Position numbers and translations under genes: made by a program
Assembly: GCA_964057225.1 (NCBI GenBank)
Contig: OZ059895.1
Coordinates: forward strand, 18,815,688 to 18,879,687
DNA: 64,000 bases
Reading direction: 5' to 3'
Origin: Auanema rhodensis
Taxonomy: Eukaryota; Nematoda; Chromadorea; Rhabditida; Rhabditidae
Notes under the pieces: generated by a model
Database searches by the model: none
What the model was told of the DNA's origin: nothing
What the model saw: only the letters and a program-made list of their open reading frames with translations
Shown here: positions 46,914 through 61,594 of the stretch, one piece after another
Layout of the letters: every line of letters begins with the position of its first letter
Numbering within the stretch: the stretch's first letter is position 1

Positions 46914-47445
46914 GTCTCTAACATGTATAGATCCTACCGTCATCATTCATAACTAATGATGTCATGGCACTGAGATTGAAATACAGATTTAACGAACAGA
47001 GATTATGGTTCTAGGCTTTTGCATTCTATAACAAACAAATAAAAATTAATGTTTTTTGAAGTTTTACTGTAATACATATACATCTTATACTATGAATATT
47101 CCAGAATATGGAGTATTGAATGGATGAAAGTAGTTACATACATACATACATGGATGGATATCTATATAGAAAAAACAATCAAAATAGAAATTATTTCAAT
47201 ATGTTCAATGAATATATAAATATAATATTATTAAAATATAAATAAATTAAAAATTATATAGAAAAGAACGAAGGGTTTTCACAACTTAGTAGATGAGATA
47301 CATATGTAAATGGAGTAATATTATAGAAAATGAATAAAAATCTGTAAAATTCATCATAATCTGCTTAAAAATGAGAATAGTTTCAAGATAAATAAATAGT
47401 TTTAATTATATAAGATGCTGATCATATCATATAATTAATTATAAC

Positions 47446-48065
47446 TTATTGATGCCAATATGCTTGATGTTGAGAAAGAACATGTTGTTGCTGATGATGA
47501 TGCTGGTGAGTTTGATACGAATGGCAAAGATATGCTGAAGGTTGATAAGCCATATAGTTTTGGAAATTTTGATGTCCGTTCGATGAATCAATGCTTGGAA
47601 TTGAAACATTATCCGAAGAAGTTGATCGAGACAATGGAGGAGTTGAACTAGATGAACGGTTCTCTTCCTCTTCCAACTCAACAATGCGGGCAGAGTATGA
47701 ATTACGAACCTGAATATAAGCGAAAATAGAAAAAATTATAAGAAATATAACTGTACCTGAATTTCTCTTAAAGCTACAGTAGCAAAATCATCATGAAGAC
47801 CTCCACTTAGTACGGAATTAAGATGCTCGATGTATCGGAGAGCAAGACGTAAGGTTTTAATTTTAGGAAGACGATTACCTTTGGGAACACATGATGGTAA
47901 TTGACTAAAAACAATAAAAATTAAAAATAAATAAATAAATGAAATAATAAATTACTTTTGAAGACAATCAAATGCTCTGTTAATATCTAAATTTCTTCTC
48001 TTTTCCTTCTCAGTTGATCGTTGTCTTTTCTTTTCTTGACCAATCACCTTATTCGACTTAACCAT
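47446..48065 (-). CDS. bHLH transcription factor, copy A
   Basis: Four short exons, about 165 residues. MVKSNKVIGQEKKRQR is followed by a basic region (STEKEKRRNLDINRAFDCLQ), a loop (PSCVPKGNRLPK) and helix 2 (IKTLRLALRYIEHLNSVL). LPKxxxLRxAxRYIExL resembles the MyoD/Twist-like group of tissue-specific factors, but I cannot place the exact family. After the bHLH come VALREIQVRNSYSARIVELE, a Ser-rich segment (NRSSSSTPPLSRSTSSDN) and a His/Gln-rich end (THQHHHQQQHVLSQHQAYWH). Such proteins bind E-boxes as dimers. From the ATG to the codons for IEHL the gene lies in the palindrome arm and is nearly identical to copy B. Downstream it has diverged strongly. The acceptor TTTTTCAG precedes the start. 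Confidence 0.9.
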
Positions 48066-48986
48066 TATAATCTGAAAAATAGATAATTTTAATAATTTTA
48101 TTAAAATAGTTACTAAACAATGTTAGGTGAGAGAACTATACTAAAATGGACTTGTGAAGTCTGATTGAAACATCAGCTGTTCCGCCTTTTACTGTATCTC
48201 CACCCCCCTTAGCTCCGCCCCTTTCTTAAGCTACAGGCAAACTTTGGCTGTAATCTAGAAAATTCAAGTTTTTGAAGTTTTTTTTCAATGATATATACAC
48301 ATTTAGAATAATTATTATATTTATAAAAGGAATATAACTTAGAAAAACTAAGATTACCATTGTTTATGAATCAAAGTTTAAAACAATTTCAGTTTCAAAT
48401 GATATTGCCATTAAACTTAGTGTAAAACTTGAAATTGATTGAACTATTCAAAAAATTAATAATTTTTGAATTACATTGATATTATCAATTTTCAAATAAT
48501 TGAATTCGTTTTTTGTTAAAGTATTCATGATTGTTCACATCTGTTCGGTACAATGTTAGTATGTGGATGAGTGCTAATAGCAATCCAACTTATCGGCTTT
48601 CTTGTGAATAAGAGCCTATTACACGTGGAAGTAACCATAAACGAATATAAGCCGAAATTGCCTCAAGAAACTTGAAATCAATATACAAGATTGTAAATAA
48701 GTTTCGGTTAATGTTTTGATCTTATTTGAACCTAAACTTGTGTGGATGTTTCTTTAATTTTTGGAATAAAAAGTGAGAATTCAGTGAATGCAACCGACTG
48801 GCAGACGAATGTCAGATCAAAATGAAAATTTAAAAATGATACAGAGAAGTGTGAAGACGTATTGTATTCAAGAGAAATGAAAATGAACCAATTTAGCGGT
48901 TGTGATAAAGAACAGCAGAAGCCGTAGTCAGCTGTTGATCCTTACGTAACGTAAAGAAGAAAAAACCGTCGCATTTTCACCTTTGT
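47821..48986 (-). repeat. Palindrome arm A (about 1.17 kb)
   Basis: Reverse-complement match to 49735-50901. It covers the shared promoter, 5' end, first intron and bHLH-coding part of copy A. By eye I found one base difference (near 48805: GACGAATG against GATGAATG) and a net one-base length difference. The match stops abruptly inside the codons after IEHL. Confidence 0.92.
48174..48179 (+). promoter_or_regulatory. E-box CAGCTG upstream of bHLH copy A
   Basis: Lies about 110 bases before the start of copy A, next to CCGCCTTTT and CACCCCCC/CCGCCCC GC-box-like words. Mirrored at 50543-50548. A second pair is at 48929-48934 and 49788-49793, and CACGTG boxes are at 48622-48627 and 50095-50100. 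Auto-regulation by bHLH dimers is an inference. Confidence 0.4.
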
Positions 48987-49734
48987 CCTTAATATTGTCG
49001 GTTAATCAGAGAAAAAGTAAACAGAAGGTATAGTGAAATAACTATATAAGATTGAAGTTTTAGTGAAAAGATACCGATTTGATTAATCCGTTCGTTTCTC
49101 TTTCGTTTTGATGATGACGTCATAACATATACATATCTTAAGTATGAGTTTATTTACTTTATTTGTTAATAATAATAACAATATAATTGGATTACCTTTT
49201 AAGTATCTTTTTGATAATGTTTGCCAAAACAATTACAATAAAAATTTAAAAATATTGAATATAAATTTTATTATAAAAACTGTACTAGAATTTCAAAGTA
49301 CTGAAAAATTGAAGACATATTGTAAATCATATGATTAGATAAATAAATAAATAAATAATTTTAAAAAAAAATATATATATGAAGTTATAAATATAATATT
49401 ATTTAATATATTAGATAATTATTTTGTAAAATATATTGTATTACCGTATAATATACATATATGAACATGATTTATGAGTTCACTATTCCTATTACCGCTA
49501 TGTAGTAATGGTACGGTGTAAAACCTACCAGGCGTTAAAGTTAGGTTAATACATGGTCACCAGATGTATACTTCATATATTTATAAGATTCTTTTTCTTT
49601 ATAAGTAAGTACAATAATCTTTAATATAAAAGATTCTTAACATTCAAAAGATTAATCATGTAAGAAAAGAATATTTTCAAGTATGTCACATAGCTCTTTA
49701 TTTTACGTTAATAGACTAAACTATTAATTTTTGC
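48987..49734. other. Palindrome spacer
   Basis: 748 bases of very AT-rich unique sequence between the two arms. An Asn/Leu-rich open frame (49144-49338) appears to be chance. No other feature was seen. Confidence 0.6.
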
Positions 49735-50901
49735 GACAAAGGTGAAAATGCGACGGTTTTTTCTTCTTTACGTTACGTAAGGATCAACAGCTGACTACGG
49801 CTTCTGCTGTTCTTTATCACAACCGCTAAATTGGTTCATTTTCATTTCTCTTGAATACAATACGTCTTCACACTTCTCTGTATCATTTTTAAATTTTCAT
49901 TTTGATCTGACATTCATCTGCCAGTCGGTTGCATTCACTGAATTCTCACTTTTTATTCCAAAAATTAAAGAAACATCCACACAAGTTTAGGTTCAAATAA
50001 GATCAAAACATTAACCGAAACTTATTTACAATCTTGTATATTGATTTCAAGTTTCTTGAGGCAATTTCGGCTTATATTCGTTTATGGTTACTTCCACGTG
50101 TAATAGGCTCTTATTCACAAGAAAGCCGATAAGTTGGATTGCTATTAGCACTCATCCACATACTAACATTGTACCGAACAGATGTGAACAATCATGAATA
50201 CTTTAACAAAAAACGAATTCAATTATTTGAAAATTGATAATATCAATGTAATTCAAAAATTATTAATTTTTTGAATAGTTCAATCAATTTCAAGTTTTAC
50301 ACTAAGTTTAATGGCAATATCATTTGAAACTGAAATTGTTTTAAACTTTGATTCATAAACAATGGTAATCTTAGTTTTTCTAAGTTATATTCCTTTTATA
50401 AATATAATAATTATTCTAAATGTGTATATATCATTGAAAAAAAACTTCAAAAACTTGAATTTTCTAGATTACAGCCAAAGTTTGCCTGTAGCTTAAGAAA
50501 GGGGCGGAGCTAAGGGGGGTGGAGATACAGTAAAAGGCGGAACAGCTGATGTTTCAATCAGACTTCACAAGTCCATTTTAGTATAGTTCTCTCACCTAAC
50601 ATTGTTTAGTAACTATTTTAATAAAATTATTAAAATTATCTATTTTTCAGATTATAATGGTTAAGTCGAATAAGGTGATTGGTCAAGAAAAGAAAAGACA
50701 ACGATCAACTGAGAAGGAAAAGAGAAGAAATTTAGATATTAACAGAGCATTTGATTGTCTTCAAAAGTAATTTATTATTTCATTTATTTATTTATTTTTA
50801 ATTTTTATTGTTTTTAGTCAATTACCATCATGTGTTCCCAAAGGTAATCGTCTTCCTAAAATTAAAACCTTACGTCTTGCTCTCCGATACATCGAGCATC
50901 T
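49735..50901 (+). repeat. Palindrome arm B (about 1.17 kb)
   Basis: Inverted copy of 47821-48986. It contains the promoter, start, first intron and bHLH-coding part of copy B. Confidence 0.92.
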
Positions 50902-51165
50902 GAACTCAATCCTTAATGGTGATCACATTATCCCTTCATCAATGGAGAATCCTAGACCATTGTCGATAGAAGACTTTGCTTCTGTTGCATTACGAGAAAT
51001 TCAGGTACCAGCTGAGCACATAATCAAAGACTATTTTCTTATATTCAGATTCGTAATACTTATACAGCACGTATAGCCGAAGTAGAAGATGAGCAGTCCA
51101 GCCCCTCATATGACAGCCATGCACTGTTTACAGAGTTTTATCATTCTCATTTTTGGCCACAATAA
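50657..51165 (+). CDS. bHLH transcription factor, copy B
   Basis: Three exons, about 135 residues. The first part is identical to copy A (MVKSNKVIGQEKKRQRSTEK through LALRYIEHL). After the arm ends the sequence differs: NSILNGDHIIPSSMENPRPL, then EDFASVALREIQIRNTYTAR, which is still homologous to copy A, then IAEVEDEQSSPSSYDSH and an end in EFYHSHFWPQ. It lacks the Ser- and His/Gln-rich tail of copy A and carries an insertion after helix 2. It is divergently transcribed from copy A. Because promoter and DNA-binding half are shared while the C-terminal halves differ, the two may bind the same sites with different regulatory output. The acceptor TTTTTCAG lies six bases before the ATG. Confidence 0.9.
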
Positions 51166-52096
51166 TAATTGAATAGATATAATTTTAAAATACTATATAC
51201 TGGATTAATTTGTATATAATGTAGATAATTATTTATTTTTCATCGTTATTCTATTCATTGAAATTTTTTTTATTTGTTGCTCAAAACGTAGGAAAAAATC
51301 TTAAAGTTTCAAGATAAATATTATATCATATATTAACTCTTATAAATAGTAAATCAAATGTATTATGCCTTGAATAGGTAAACATTTAGACGACGTCTAC
51401 TGCCACATGACCATACTACATAAGCTGACAGCGATGATTAAAAAAAGAAACCTCGAAATCTGATTTGAAGCATGGTCTCTTTACAAGAAAATATACAGAA
51501 AAAAAACTTTCCATATTATTTCATCTTTGTTTTTTATTCAATAGAGAAACTTAAATAATTAAATGGTGTTTAATAGAATTTTAACAAAGTTCTGAACTTT
51601 CTGCTTTGATAAATAGATTTCCAAAAACAAAGTTGAGTTCATTGGTCAGTTTATTATTCTAATTCCAAATTTATTCTTATAGTAATAGTATACTTACATA
51701 TTACTTATGAATATAGCTTACATTATAAGTACTTCCTCAAATATTATAAACAAAGCTAAGCACCAGATATCCATAAACCATATATGGTTTTGTGTATAAT
51801 TTCTAAAATAGAACAGATACTTCTACAGTACATTATAATTTTCCTGTTTAGGTTTTGTTTAAACCAAGCAAAATTAGTAAGAGATTTCGCAGCTTACATC
51901 AGAAAACCTAGGTGCACTAATTCATATACAGTATAACTCCACGCGGGACCAATAAACCGAACGCGTCGCTTCCCGCATTTATTGGCATGCGTCCTTACTT
52001 TATTTTCGAATGCTTCAATTTTTTATTCAAGTGTTTGTATTCAAGTTCAGCTTCTAAATAAGTATATTAGTTCTCAACTATTCTTAGATTACTAAA
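51166..52096. other. Intergenic before HDAC gene
   Basis: AT-rich except for a patch at about 51945-51995 with ACGCGGGACC and GAACGCGTCGCTTCCCGC, likely the HDAC promoter. No RNA gene was recognised. Confidence 0.5.
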
Positions 52097-53996
52097 ATGT
52101 CTGTTCAAAGTCATGGAAAAAAGCGGATAGCTTATTATTATGATAGTAAGTTTGTTAAGTTCTTTATTTTTATTTTTCGAAAATGTTTGACACGGTGTGT
52201 TTTCTAATTGGAAAAAATTTAAGGCGATGTGGGTAATTATTACTATGGGCAGGGTCATCCCATGAAGCCTCACCGTATACGCATGACACATAACCTTCTT
52301 TTAAATTATGGACTATATCGTAAAATGGAAGTTTATGTAAGCATGAAATATAGGAGGAAAATTTAACTTTTTATTCGTAGAGGCCAACACCTGCAACATT
52401 TGAGGAAATGACCAAATATCACTCTGATGATTACATGATGTTTTTGAAAAATATTAGACCCGACAATATTTCTGATTACAATAAGCAAATGCAACGGTTT
52501 AATGTCGGGGAGGTAAGTATTAATTTTTTATTAATTTTGAAATTTTTAAAAATTAGGATTGTCCGGTTTTCGATGGAGTTTTTGAATTTTGTCAGTTGTC
52601 GTGTGGAGGATCTTTAGGTATATAATTATATATATATTCATTGATTAAAATATACTTCAGCCGCTGCTGCTAAACTTAACAGGAAACAAGCTGATATTTG
52701 CATAAATTGGATGGGAGGACTCCATCATGCGAAGAAAAGCGAAGCTAGTGGTTTCTGCTACAGTAACGATATTGTACTGGCTATTCTGGAGTTATTAAAG
52801 CATCATGAGGTACCTTTGCATTTACCGTTTGATTTTAATTTGTATTATTTAGCGTGTTTTATATGTCGACATTGACATTCATCATGGCGACGGAGTCGAA
52901 GAAGCATTCTATACAACTGATCGAGTAATGACCGTCTCTTTCCATAAATATGGAGAATACTTCCCCGGAACTGGCGATTTGAAGGTGTGAAATAATAAAT
53001 GAATATATGTTTAATTCCTGTGCTGTAGGATATTGGTGCTGGCCGAGGTAAGCACTACTCCCTAAACTTCCCTCTTCGCGATGGAATAGATGATGATGCG
53101 TATGAGGTTCTAGATCTTGACATTTTATTTTATTATATTGAAAATTTAGAGAATATTTGCTCCTGTTATGCAGAAGGTAATGGAATCTTTCCAGCCAGCA
53201 GCGATAGTACTGCAATGCGGAGCTGATTCTTTGTCTGGTGATCGTCTAGGCTGCTTTAATTTGACTCTCAAAGGTACGGAAATTTTTGAATAATTTATTT
53301 TATTTTTTCTTAGGTCATGGAAAATGTGTATCCTTCCTTAAAAAATTTGGTGTGCCCGTTATGCTAGTAGGTGGTGGTGGTTATACTATCAGAAATGTTT
53401 CAAGATGCTGGACATACGAAACATCGGTAGCTCTTGATACCGAAATTTCAAACGGTATCATTGTTATTTTGTAATCTTTTTTTATTGTTATTTTTAGATC
53501 TTCCTTATAACGATTATTACGAGTACTTTGGTCCCGATTTTAAACTTCATATATCCTCTTCTAATATGACTAATCAAAATACAAACGATTATCTTGAGAA
53601 AACAATGGTTAGGCTTTATGAAAATCTCCGTGAACTACCTCATGCGCCCTCTGTTCAAATGCAACCCATCCCAGATGATGCTTTACCTTTACCTGACAAG
53701 TCTTTACTTGAAGATCACACTAACCCTGACGTACGTTTATTTAAGAAATTGAACTTTATTATAGTATTGTATAGGTACGGAACCCATCCGCTATTGATGA
53801 TCAATCCGTTGAACATGACGGCGAGTTCTATGATGGAGGAGGCGATGGAGGCCGTGATAATCAAGTACTTTGAATATAACTTATAAGTTTTAGCTAAACA
53901 TATTTACAGTGTCACAAACGACCGGCTACCAGTCCGCCGCCAGACCAAGACCCTATGAAAAAAACAAAAACGGAGGGCGAAGAAATGCAAGAATAA
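52097..53996 (+). CDS. Class I histone deacetylase (HDAC1/2, HDA-1/HDA-3 type)
   Basis: About ten exons, roughly 460 residues. [20 protein letters not shown] and [18 protein letters not shown] are class I N-terminal blocks. The active site is visible: the His pair in [18 protein letters not shown], zinc-binding Asp and His in [16 protein letters not shown], the second Asp in [15 protein letters not shown], and the catalytic Tyr in [15 protein letters not shown]. The C-terminal tail is acidic and Lys-rich ([17 protein letters not shown]), as in HDAC1/2. The enzyme removes acetyl groups from histones in Sin3, NuRD and CoREST complexes. C. elegans has hda-1 and hda-3 in this class and I cannot choose between them. 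All catalytic residues look intact. RBBP4/LIN-53, its usual complex partner, is encoded 6 kb downstream. Confidence 0.96.
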
Positions 53997-54392
53997 TCTG
54001 CATGCTTACAACTCTACAAACTATTTTTTCCAACTTATGTTCATACATTTCATGAAGCTGTCTAATTCAGGGTGTTCTCTAAGATACTGAGAGCGCAATT
54101 TAAAAGTTGTCATGAGATGTATGATCATTAATCGGATATGTAACTATAAATAAGTATAATTTATTGATACTCTTTAGAAATATTTTCAATACACTAACAA
54201 ATACTTGTATAACTGATCTTCATAATTACGGTACATCTGTTTCATTTTTAAGTACGTTGTCTGTTTGATAATTTGTTCATAATTCGTATGACTATACCGT
54301 TTTTTTCTTCGTTTATTTTTAAGCTCGAGTGCGTTTAATCGCTTAATATTTATTGATTTCAATTTAACTTAACATTTATTGATTTGTTCAGT
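53997..54392. other. Gap between HDAC and mago nashi genes
   Basis: About 400 bases of 3' flank and promoter. It ends in TTGTTCAG two bases before the mago ATG, a trans-splice-like acceptor. An operon with the HDAC gene is possible but the gap is long for that. Confidence 0.45.
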
Positions 54393-54983
<591 letters not shown>

Positions 54984-55123
54984 ATTATCAACTCGTTACG
55001 TTATGATGATCTTCATTAATTTCGGACCCATTTATTTATTGTCCACGTTCTATTGTTATACTAAATAAATCTTGTTTCGAAGAGTTTACTGTACAGAAAA
55101 TGAAATCGACACATGCAAAACAG

Positions 55124-55850
55124 TTAACGGCAGTATTTTTGAATATATTCGCGAGCACGGTGATTAAAAGCTTCTTTGTTAGCTGCATATTGCTGAGCAG
55201 CCTGCATGTTCAAAGCGTCGTCAAAATCAATCAAATCGGTAAAAAGAGAAGATAGTCCATGTATAACCTAAAATTTGAAAACAATATCGGATTTTTTTGT
55301 GAGTAAAAACCTCTGTCAAATTTCTAGTCGGCCTCCAACCAAACTGATCAAGAGAGTTCTCTCTGAGAATTGATAAACAGATAGCCCCATCTTCATTAAT
55401 GTTTGGATGCCAAACTCTAGTTAGGCACTTAACAACGGGAGGCTTAAACAATGAAAAAAATAGAGAAACGATTAGAAAGCATTTTGATATACCACATTAT
55501 TATACTCTGGTGGTACGGAGATAGAAAATTTGAAAACTCCGCCTCTGAAATTTCAATGTCAAACGATATAAATCAATAACAAACCGATAAATGCCTTCAG
55601 GGGGATAAATAGTTAACAACATTTCATGTTGCTGTGAGGGACTAGGAAAGGTTAATTCACACATTCTTTGGCTTGCAAGATTTCTTTCAAGATCTTTCAA
55701 TTCTGTAAAAATAACAATGAGAAGCTTCCGATTACTTCAAGCATGCGTGGGGATACCTTGTGATAGTAGTTTAGTTCGGATGGCAATACGTGTCTCCATA
55801 TATTTTTTATTTTCATCAACACCTTGGATTCGCTTTTGAAGATTCAACAT
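55124..55850 (-). CDS. NEDD8-conjugating E2, UBE2F-like
   Basis: Minus strand, five exons, about 185 residues. [20 protein letters not shown] and [10 protein letters not shown] form an N-terminal extension, followed by the E2 fold: [19 protein letters not shown], then [20 protein letters not shown] with the HPN motif and the catalytic Cys, and [20 protein letters not shown]. The C-terminal helices are [20 protein letters not shown] and [14 protein letters not shown]. The insert after the catalytic Cys and VKCLTRxWHPN match UBE2F, which transfers NEDD8 to CUL5-type cullins, better than UBE2M/UBC-12. The N-terminal extension would dock the NEDD8 E1. The gene is convergent with mag-1. Confidence 0.88.
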
Positions 55851-56521
55851 TTTCCACCAGGGAACAGAAAAACTGCGATCAGAAAAGGCTAAATTAAAAA
55901 ATGCATCTTCATTAATTTGCGATGACACCGAAAAAAACCAGGTTATTAACAATTACAATCTATAAAAATTAATGGTTTAACCTCGGTTGTATCAATCCTG
56001 TTAAAACAAGTTAAAAAAAAAGAAATCATTTAACAATTACGGAGAGCTGTCCAATAAAAATTACTTGCTATGCGCCAAAAACAAGATTGGCGCCCGATTT
56101 TAAGGCGTATTCCACGTTCGTTTTAAATTTGCTTTTTTAAGAAGGAACACTTTGCTACCAATGGGCAAATTTAACTTAGAAATTCATTCTTATCTTTCCT
56201 CCTTTGGAAATACAATGGTGAAGTAGTCCTCTTTGTAAGGTTAGATTAGCGTTGTGTGGTATTGCTGGCAGTTTTTGGCATTCATAAAAATCGTTAACTC
56301 TTCACTGCTTACTCGGGTTGTTTATCTTAAGTGTTTGGTGTTCTATACTTTTGTTTGTGTATCAAAAATGGAATATCTTTGCTTACCTCCACTATCTGTT
56401 ATCTTATCAAAATTCTTCGCGTACACAATTTCCTGCTGTGCCAAACTGCAAAGCATGCAATAGTTTCTCGTTCTCAAATCATTTGCTCATTCTATTTTAT
56501 TTTAGACTTCGCTCCGACAAG
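55851..56521. promoter_or_regulatory. Shared upstream region of UBE2F-like and ACBP genes
   Basis: Head-to-head genes with about 670 bases between them. A GC-richer core at about 56080-56130 (GGCGCCCGATTTTAAGGCG) is a candidate bidirectional promoter. An acceptor TTTTATTTTAG lies 17 bases before the ACBP ATG. Confidence 0.5.
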
Positions 56522-56913
56522 ATGACCCTCTCTGTAAGCTCTTCCTATTTTTTTTTTCTGACTATTTCTTAATTTTTAGTTTGATGATGCTGCCGTTAAG
56601 GTCAAGAACCTTAAGACTTCTCCTAGCAACGATGAGCTGTTAGAGCTTTATGCTTTCTTCAAGCAGGTATTTCAAAATTCAAATTTTTTTTTCATTCTGG
56701 CATAGGGAACAGTAGGAGACAACACCACCGACAAACCTGGTATGTTCGACTTGAAAGGAAAAGCCAAGTGGAGTGCATGGGATGGAAAAAAGGGTACATA
56801 TTGTTGTTTTTTGAATTTACTATTCAATCTCTTAAGGAACCAGCCAAGATGATGCTAAGACTGCCTACATCGCCCTTGTTGAACAGCTTGTAACCAAGTA
56901 CGGAACTAACTGA
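56522..56913 (+). CDS. acbp-1: Acyl-CoA-binding protein
   Basis: 87 residues in four exons, the first only 12 bases (MTLS). It matches the small soluble ACBP family along its length: [58 protein letters not shown] and [19 protein letters not shown]. The conserved residues that hold the CoA adenine and the acyl chain (Tyr and Lys in YAFFKQ, Lys in GKAKW, Tyr in AYI) are present. It buffers and transports medium- to long-chain acyl-CoA in the cytosol. The symbol follows C. elegans acbp-1, but the family has several nematode paralogs. Confidence 0.93.
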
Positions 56914-57123
56914 ACAATTCCCGATATTCAAAAATAATTGTTTATACGTTTTCCATTATGAAACTAGATTTTTCAAGAATAAAGAATTTTTATATTAACA
57001 ATCTAAAAACAAAGCAGGCAACAGTGAAACAAAATAATAAATTAAGGATTTGAATCCCGCTTAAGAGCGTTCAAACTACCGTTCTTCAGAGATAGAAAGA
57101 CGACACGTATAAATATTTTCGAC

Positions 57124-59300
57124 CTATGCACGCTTTTTTAGCGTTGCAACAGTACCTTCAATCATACGTTGAGATAATGACACGATCTGGTAAAACACAG
57201 CTAAATAGGTGAGAATTCCGCCTGCTACAAATAGCTCAAAAATAGCGGGCTTGACCTTCTCAGCTAAAACACGATCAGACACAGATCCCCAAATGGTTAC
57301 ATCTTGAATGGTAGCATCTTGTGTGTTTGCCTAAATGTTAATGTAAAAGGTGATATCTTCTGTAGAAGGAAATCATACATTGGAATAAGCCTGAGCGGCA
57401 GAGAGAATATTGGCAGCAACAGCTTTGGTGATATCTGCATCCGAGAATGGTCTTGGCCGAGAAGCGAACTAAAGTACATGATATAATTATAGCTAGAACT
57501 GTAACATACCAATCTAACAAAATGAGCAATACGTTGTTTATCAATTGAATCTTTAGCAAGAATAGATGTATCTACTTTAACTCGAGAATCAGTGACTCCA
57601 GCTTCAGGGGTAGCAATAATAAGTCCGAGAACAGCTTCAGCTATACGTCTGCACAGAAGAACGGAATATAAATAATATCTGCAAAAAAATTCTCATACCT
57701 AACATTGGATTCTAAATGATCAATAGATATTTGGGAAGGCGTATCAAGAAGGGAACGTCTAGAGAAATCGTCGGAGGAAGAAAGGCGAGAAAGAGTAACG
57801 GCAGGAAGTCGTTTGATGTTGAATCTATAAATCAAACACTAAAAAAAAGATATATGAAAATAAACCTTTCATGTTCCCAGCTCAAATGAGGAGCATTCAG
57901 GTTGATTTTTTTAGTGATAAGTTCAACATTCTGTGATGGAGACACAGCTCGAAGGCGTTTCAATATTTGAGTAGCCACTGCTCCCTCAGCAGGCTAAAAA
58001 TATCGAAATATTTGAAAACCTATGTGAAAATGATTACCTGTTTAGACGCATGCATGTAGAGAGGTCCAGCCCCACCTACTGATTCAAGACAAATAGCAAG
58101 TTGAAGTTTTTCATTAGCTAAGGAAGAAAACAAAAATTAGAAAAAAGATTACAAATTTACCGCTAATATTATTAATGAACCCATCAATGAGTGCTCGAGT
58201 TCCTTGGTAGTTATACTTACCAGCGGCAGTCCAAGCGAATATCTGAATATTTAGCAATATATAAGAAAAAACGAATATTAAAAAAATACCAAGTTATAAG
58301 GAGGGCGAGTTGATGCATTCTCGTAAAATTTGCTAAATATGGCAAGAAGTTCTAAAAGAGCAACAATACCACTCCCATTTGAATCTGATCCAACACCAGC
58401 TCCCTAATGGATTATATATTTTTGTGAATAAATCGCTTTTAAAACATACAGGGAACACGGCATGACTATCATAATGAGCAACAAAAGCAATGGTTGGTGC
58501 ACCAGTTTCCGAACTGCGCAACTGTCCAATGATATTTTTACCGGGATTAGTAATAGGATTACCAGTTGGATTACTGGTTGTAGTGAACTAGAAATATACC
58601 AAAATAGAATTACACTAGTGCAACAGAATTCGTACCTGGAATGTGTTACCCGAAATGCTATGAAGTAATTGCTGAGTAGCCGTAGCTGTTTTCGCTCCAG
58701 AATCTACAACATCACTCAAAATACCGAGGGCATCGTCACTAGTTGTAGTAACATAAACAGCTACATCGGTTTTTAAAAGAGCCAATTTTTGCTCCATATC
58801 AACGAAAAGCTAAAAATCAAAATGTTCAGTAGCAACAAAATTTAAATTTTACTGATCGATCATTTGCGGAAAGTGCATCAATATCTGCAGGAATTAAAAT
58901 GAGAAGTCCGCCAACGGTAGCGCTCAATATTTCACTCAAATCTCTAGTAGCTGCGTCACGCCAAGAAACAACAACACACCTATAAAAAACTGAATATAAA
59001 AAAAAATCCAAGAAGAACTCTACTTTCTCAAAGCTGCCGAATCTAAATGAGCAGCTTCATATTGAATTTTTGCAGATTTACTTCCATAAAGGTTTCCATT
59101 AATTTCATATTGTTGCATACGGTGTGCTTTGAATTCAATTTCTACAGCTTCACTGATTTGAGCAGCGCCAGAAGCCTTAAATCATACAGAAAAAAAATAA
59201 CACTTATGAAGTTGAATGAACGTACAAAACATAATGACATCAAAATTGTTATGTAAATCAAGTAGAACGGATTCCGTATTGCTTCAAGTACTTCCTCCAT
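57124..59300 (-). CDS. nra-2: Nicalin (NCLN / NRA-2)
   Basis: Minus strand, about twelve exons and 560 residues. The start at 59300 directly follows TTATTTTAG. MEEVLEAIRNPFYLIYITIL holds a signal/anchor segment. The luminal part is an M28 aminopeptidase-like fold: APTIAFVAHYDSHAVFPGAG, GSDSNGSGIVALLELLAIF, YNLVIFAWTAAGKYNYQGTR and HLSWEHERFNIKRLPAVTLS. Nicalins keep the fold but not all metal ligands and are thought to be inactive. The C-terminus has one membrane helix (AIFELFVAGGILTYLAVFYQ) and a short basic tail (LKKRA). Nicalin works with NOMO and TMEM147 at the ER translocon; C. elegans NRA-2 affects acetylcholine-receptor subunit composition. Symbol by family, not by full alignment. Confidence 0.93.
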
Positions 59301-61390
<2,090 letters not shown>

Positions 61391-61594
61391 ATTAATTGAT
61401 ACTGATTTCTTACCCTGTGTATTAACGGTTATTACTTGCATCTCATCATTGTATGTTATTGTATTTCGCATCTTTGCTCGGTCTAATTTGAAATTTGATA
61501 ATGAAAAGTTTTCTAAGTTTTTTTATCAGATGTTATAAATCATTGAAATACTTAGGAATTAGTTACACTTTTTTTTATAAAAACTAAAGCTTAG

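Larger units (their letters stand above)
37374..47445. other. 10 kb gene-poor tract with microsatellites and isolated exon-like pieces
   Basis: No complete gene could be built here. It is AT-rich and dominated by GA/CT and TA repeats. Candidate minus-strand exons are 43303-43387 (HSVKVEESCHKAYRMLDEAY; acceptor TTTAAG, donor GTATAT), 42965-42993 (AGKKLQRKQ; acceptor TTCTCAG, donor GTAAGA) and 38686-38769 (STVLCSICEASTPSK; long pyrimidine tract then GGCAG, donor GTAAGA). They could belong to the zinc-finger gene ending at 36980, making this one or several long introns, but their phases do not all agree. A 12-base repeat related to ATGCTTATGTCC lies at about 45481-45533. Confidence 0.4.

Noticed and set aside
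49144-49338. Asn-rich frame in the palindrome spacer
   Set aside because: AT-rich low complexity; no support.
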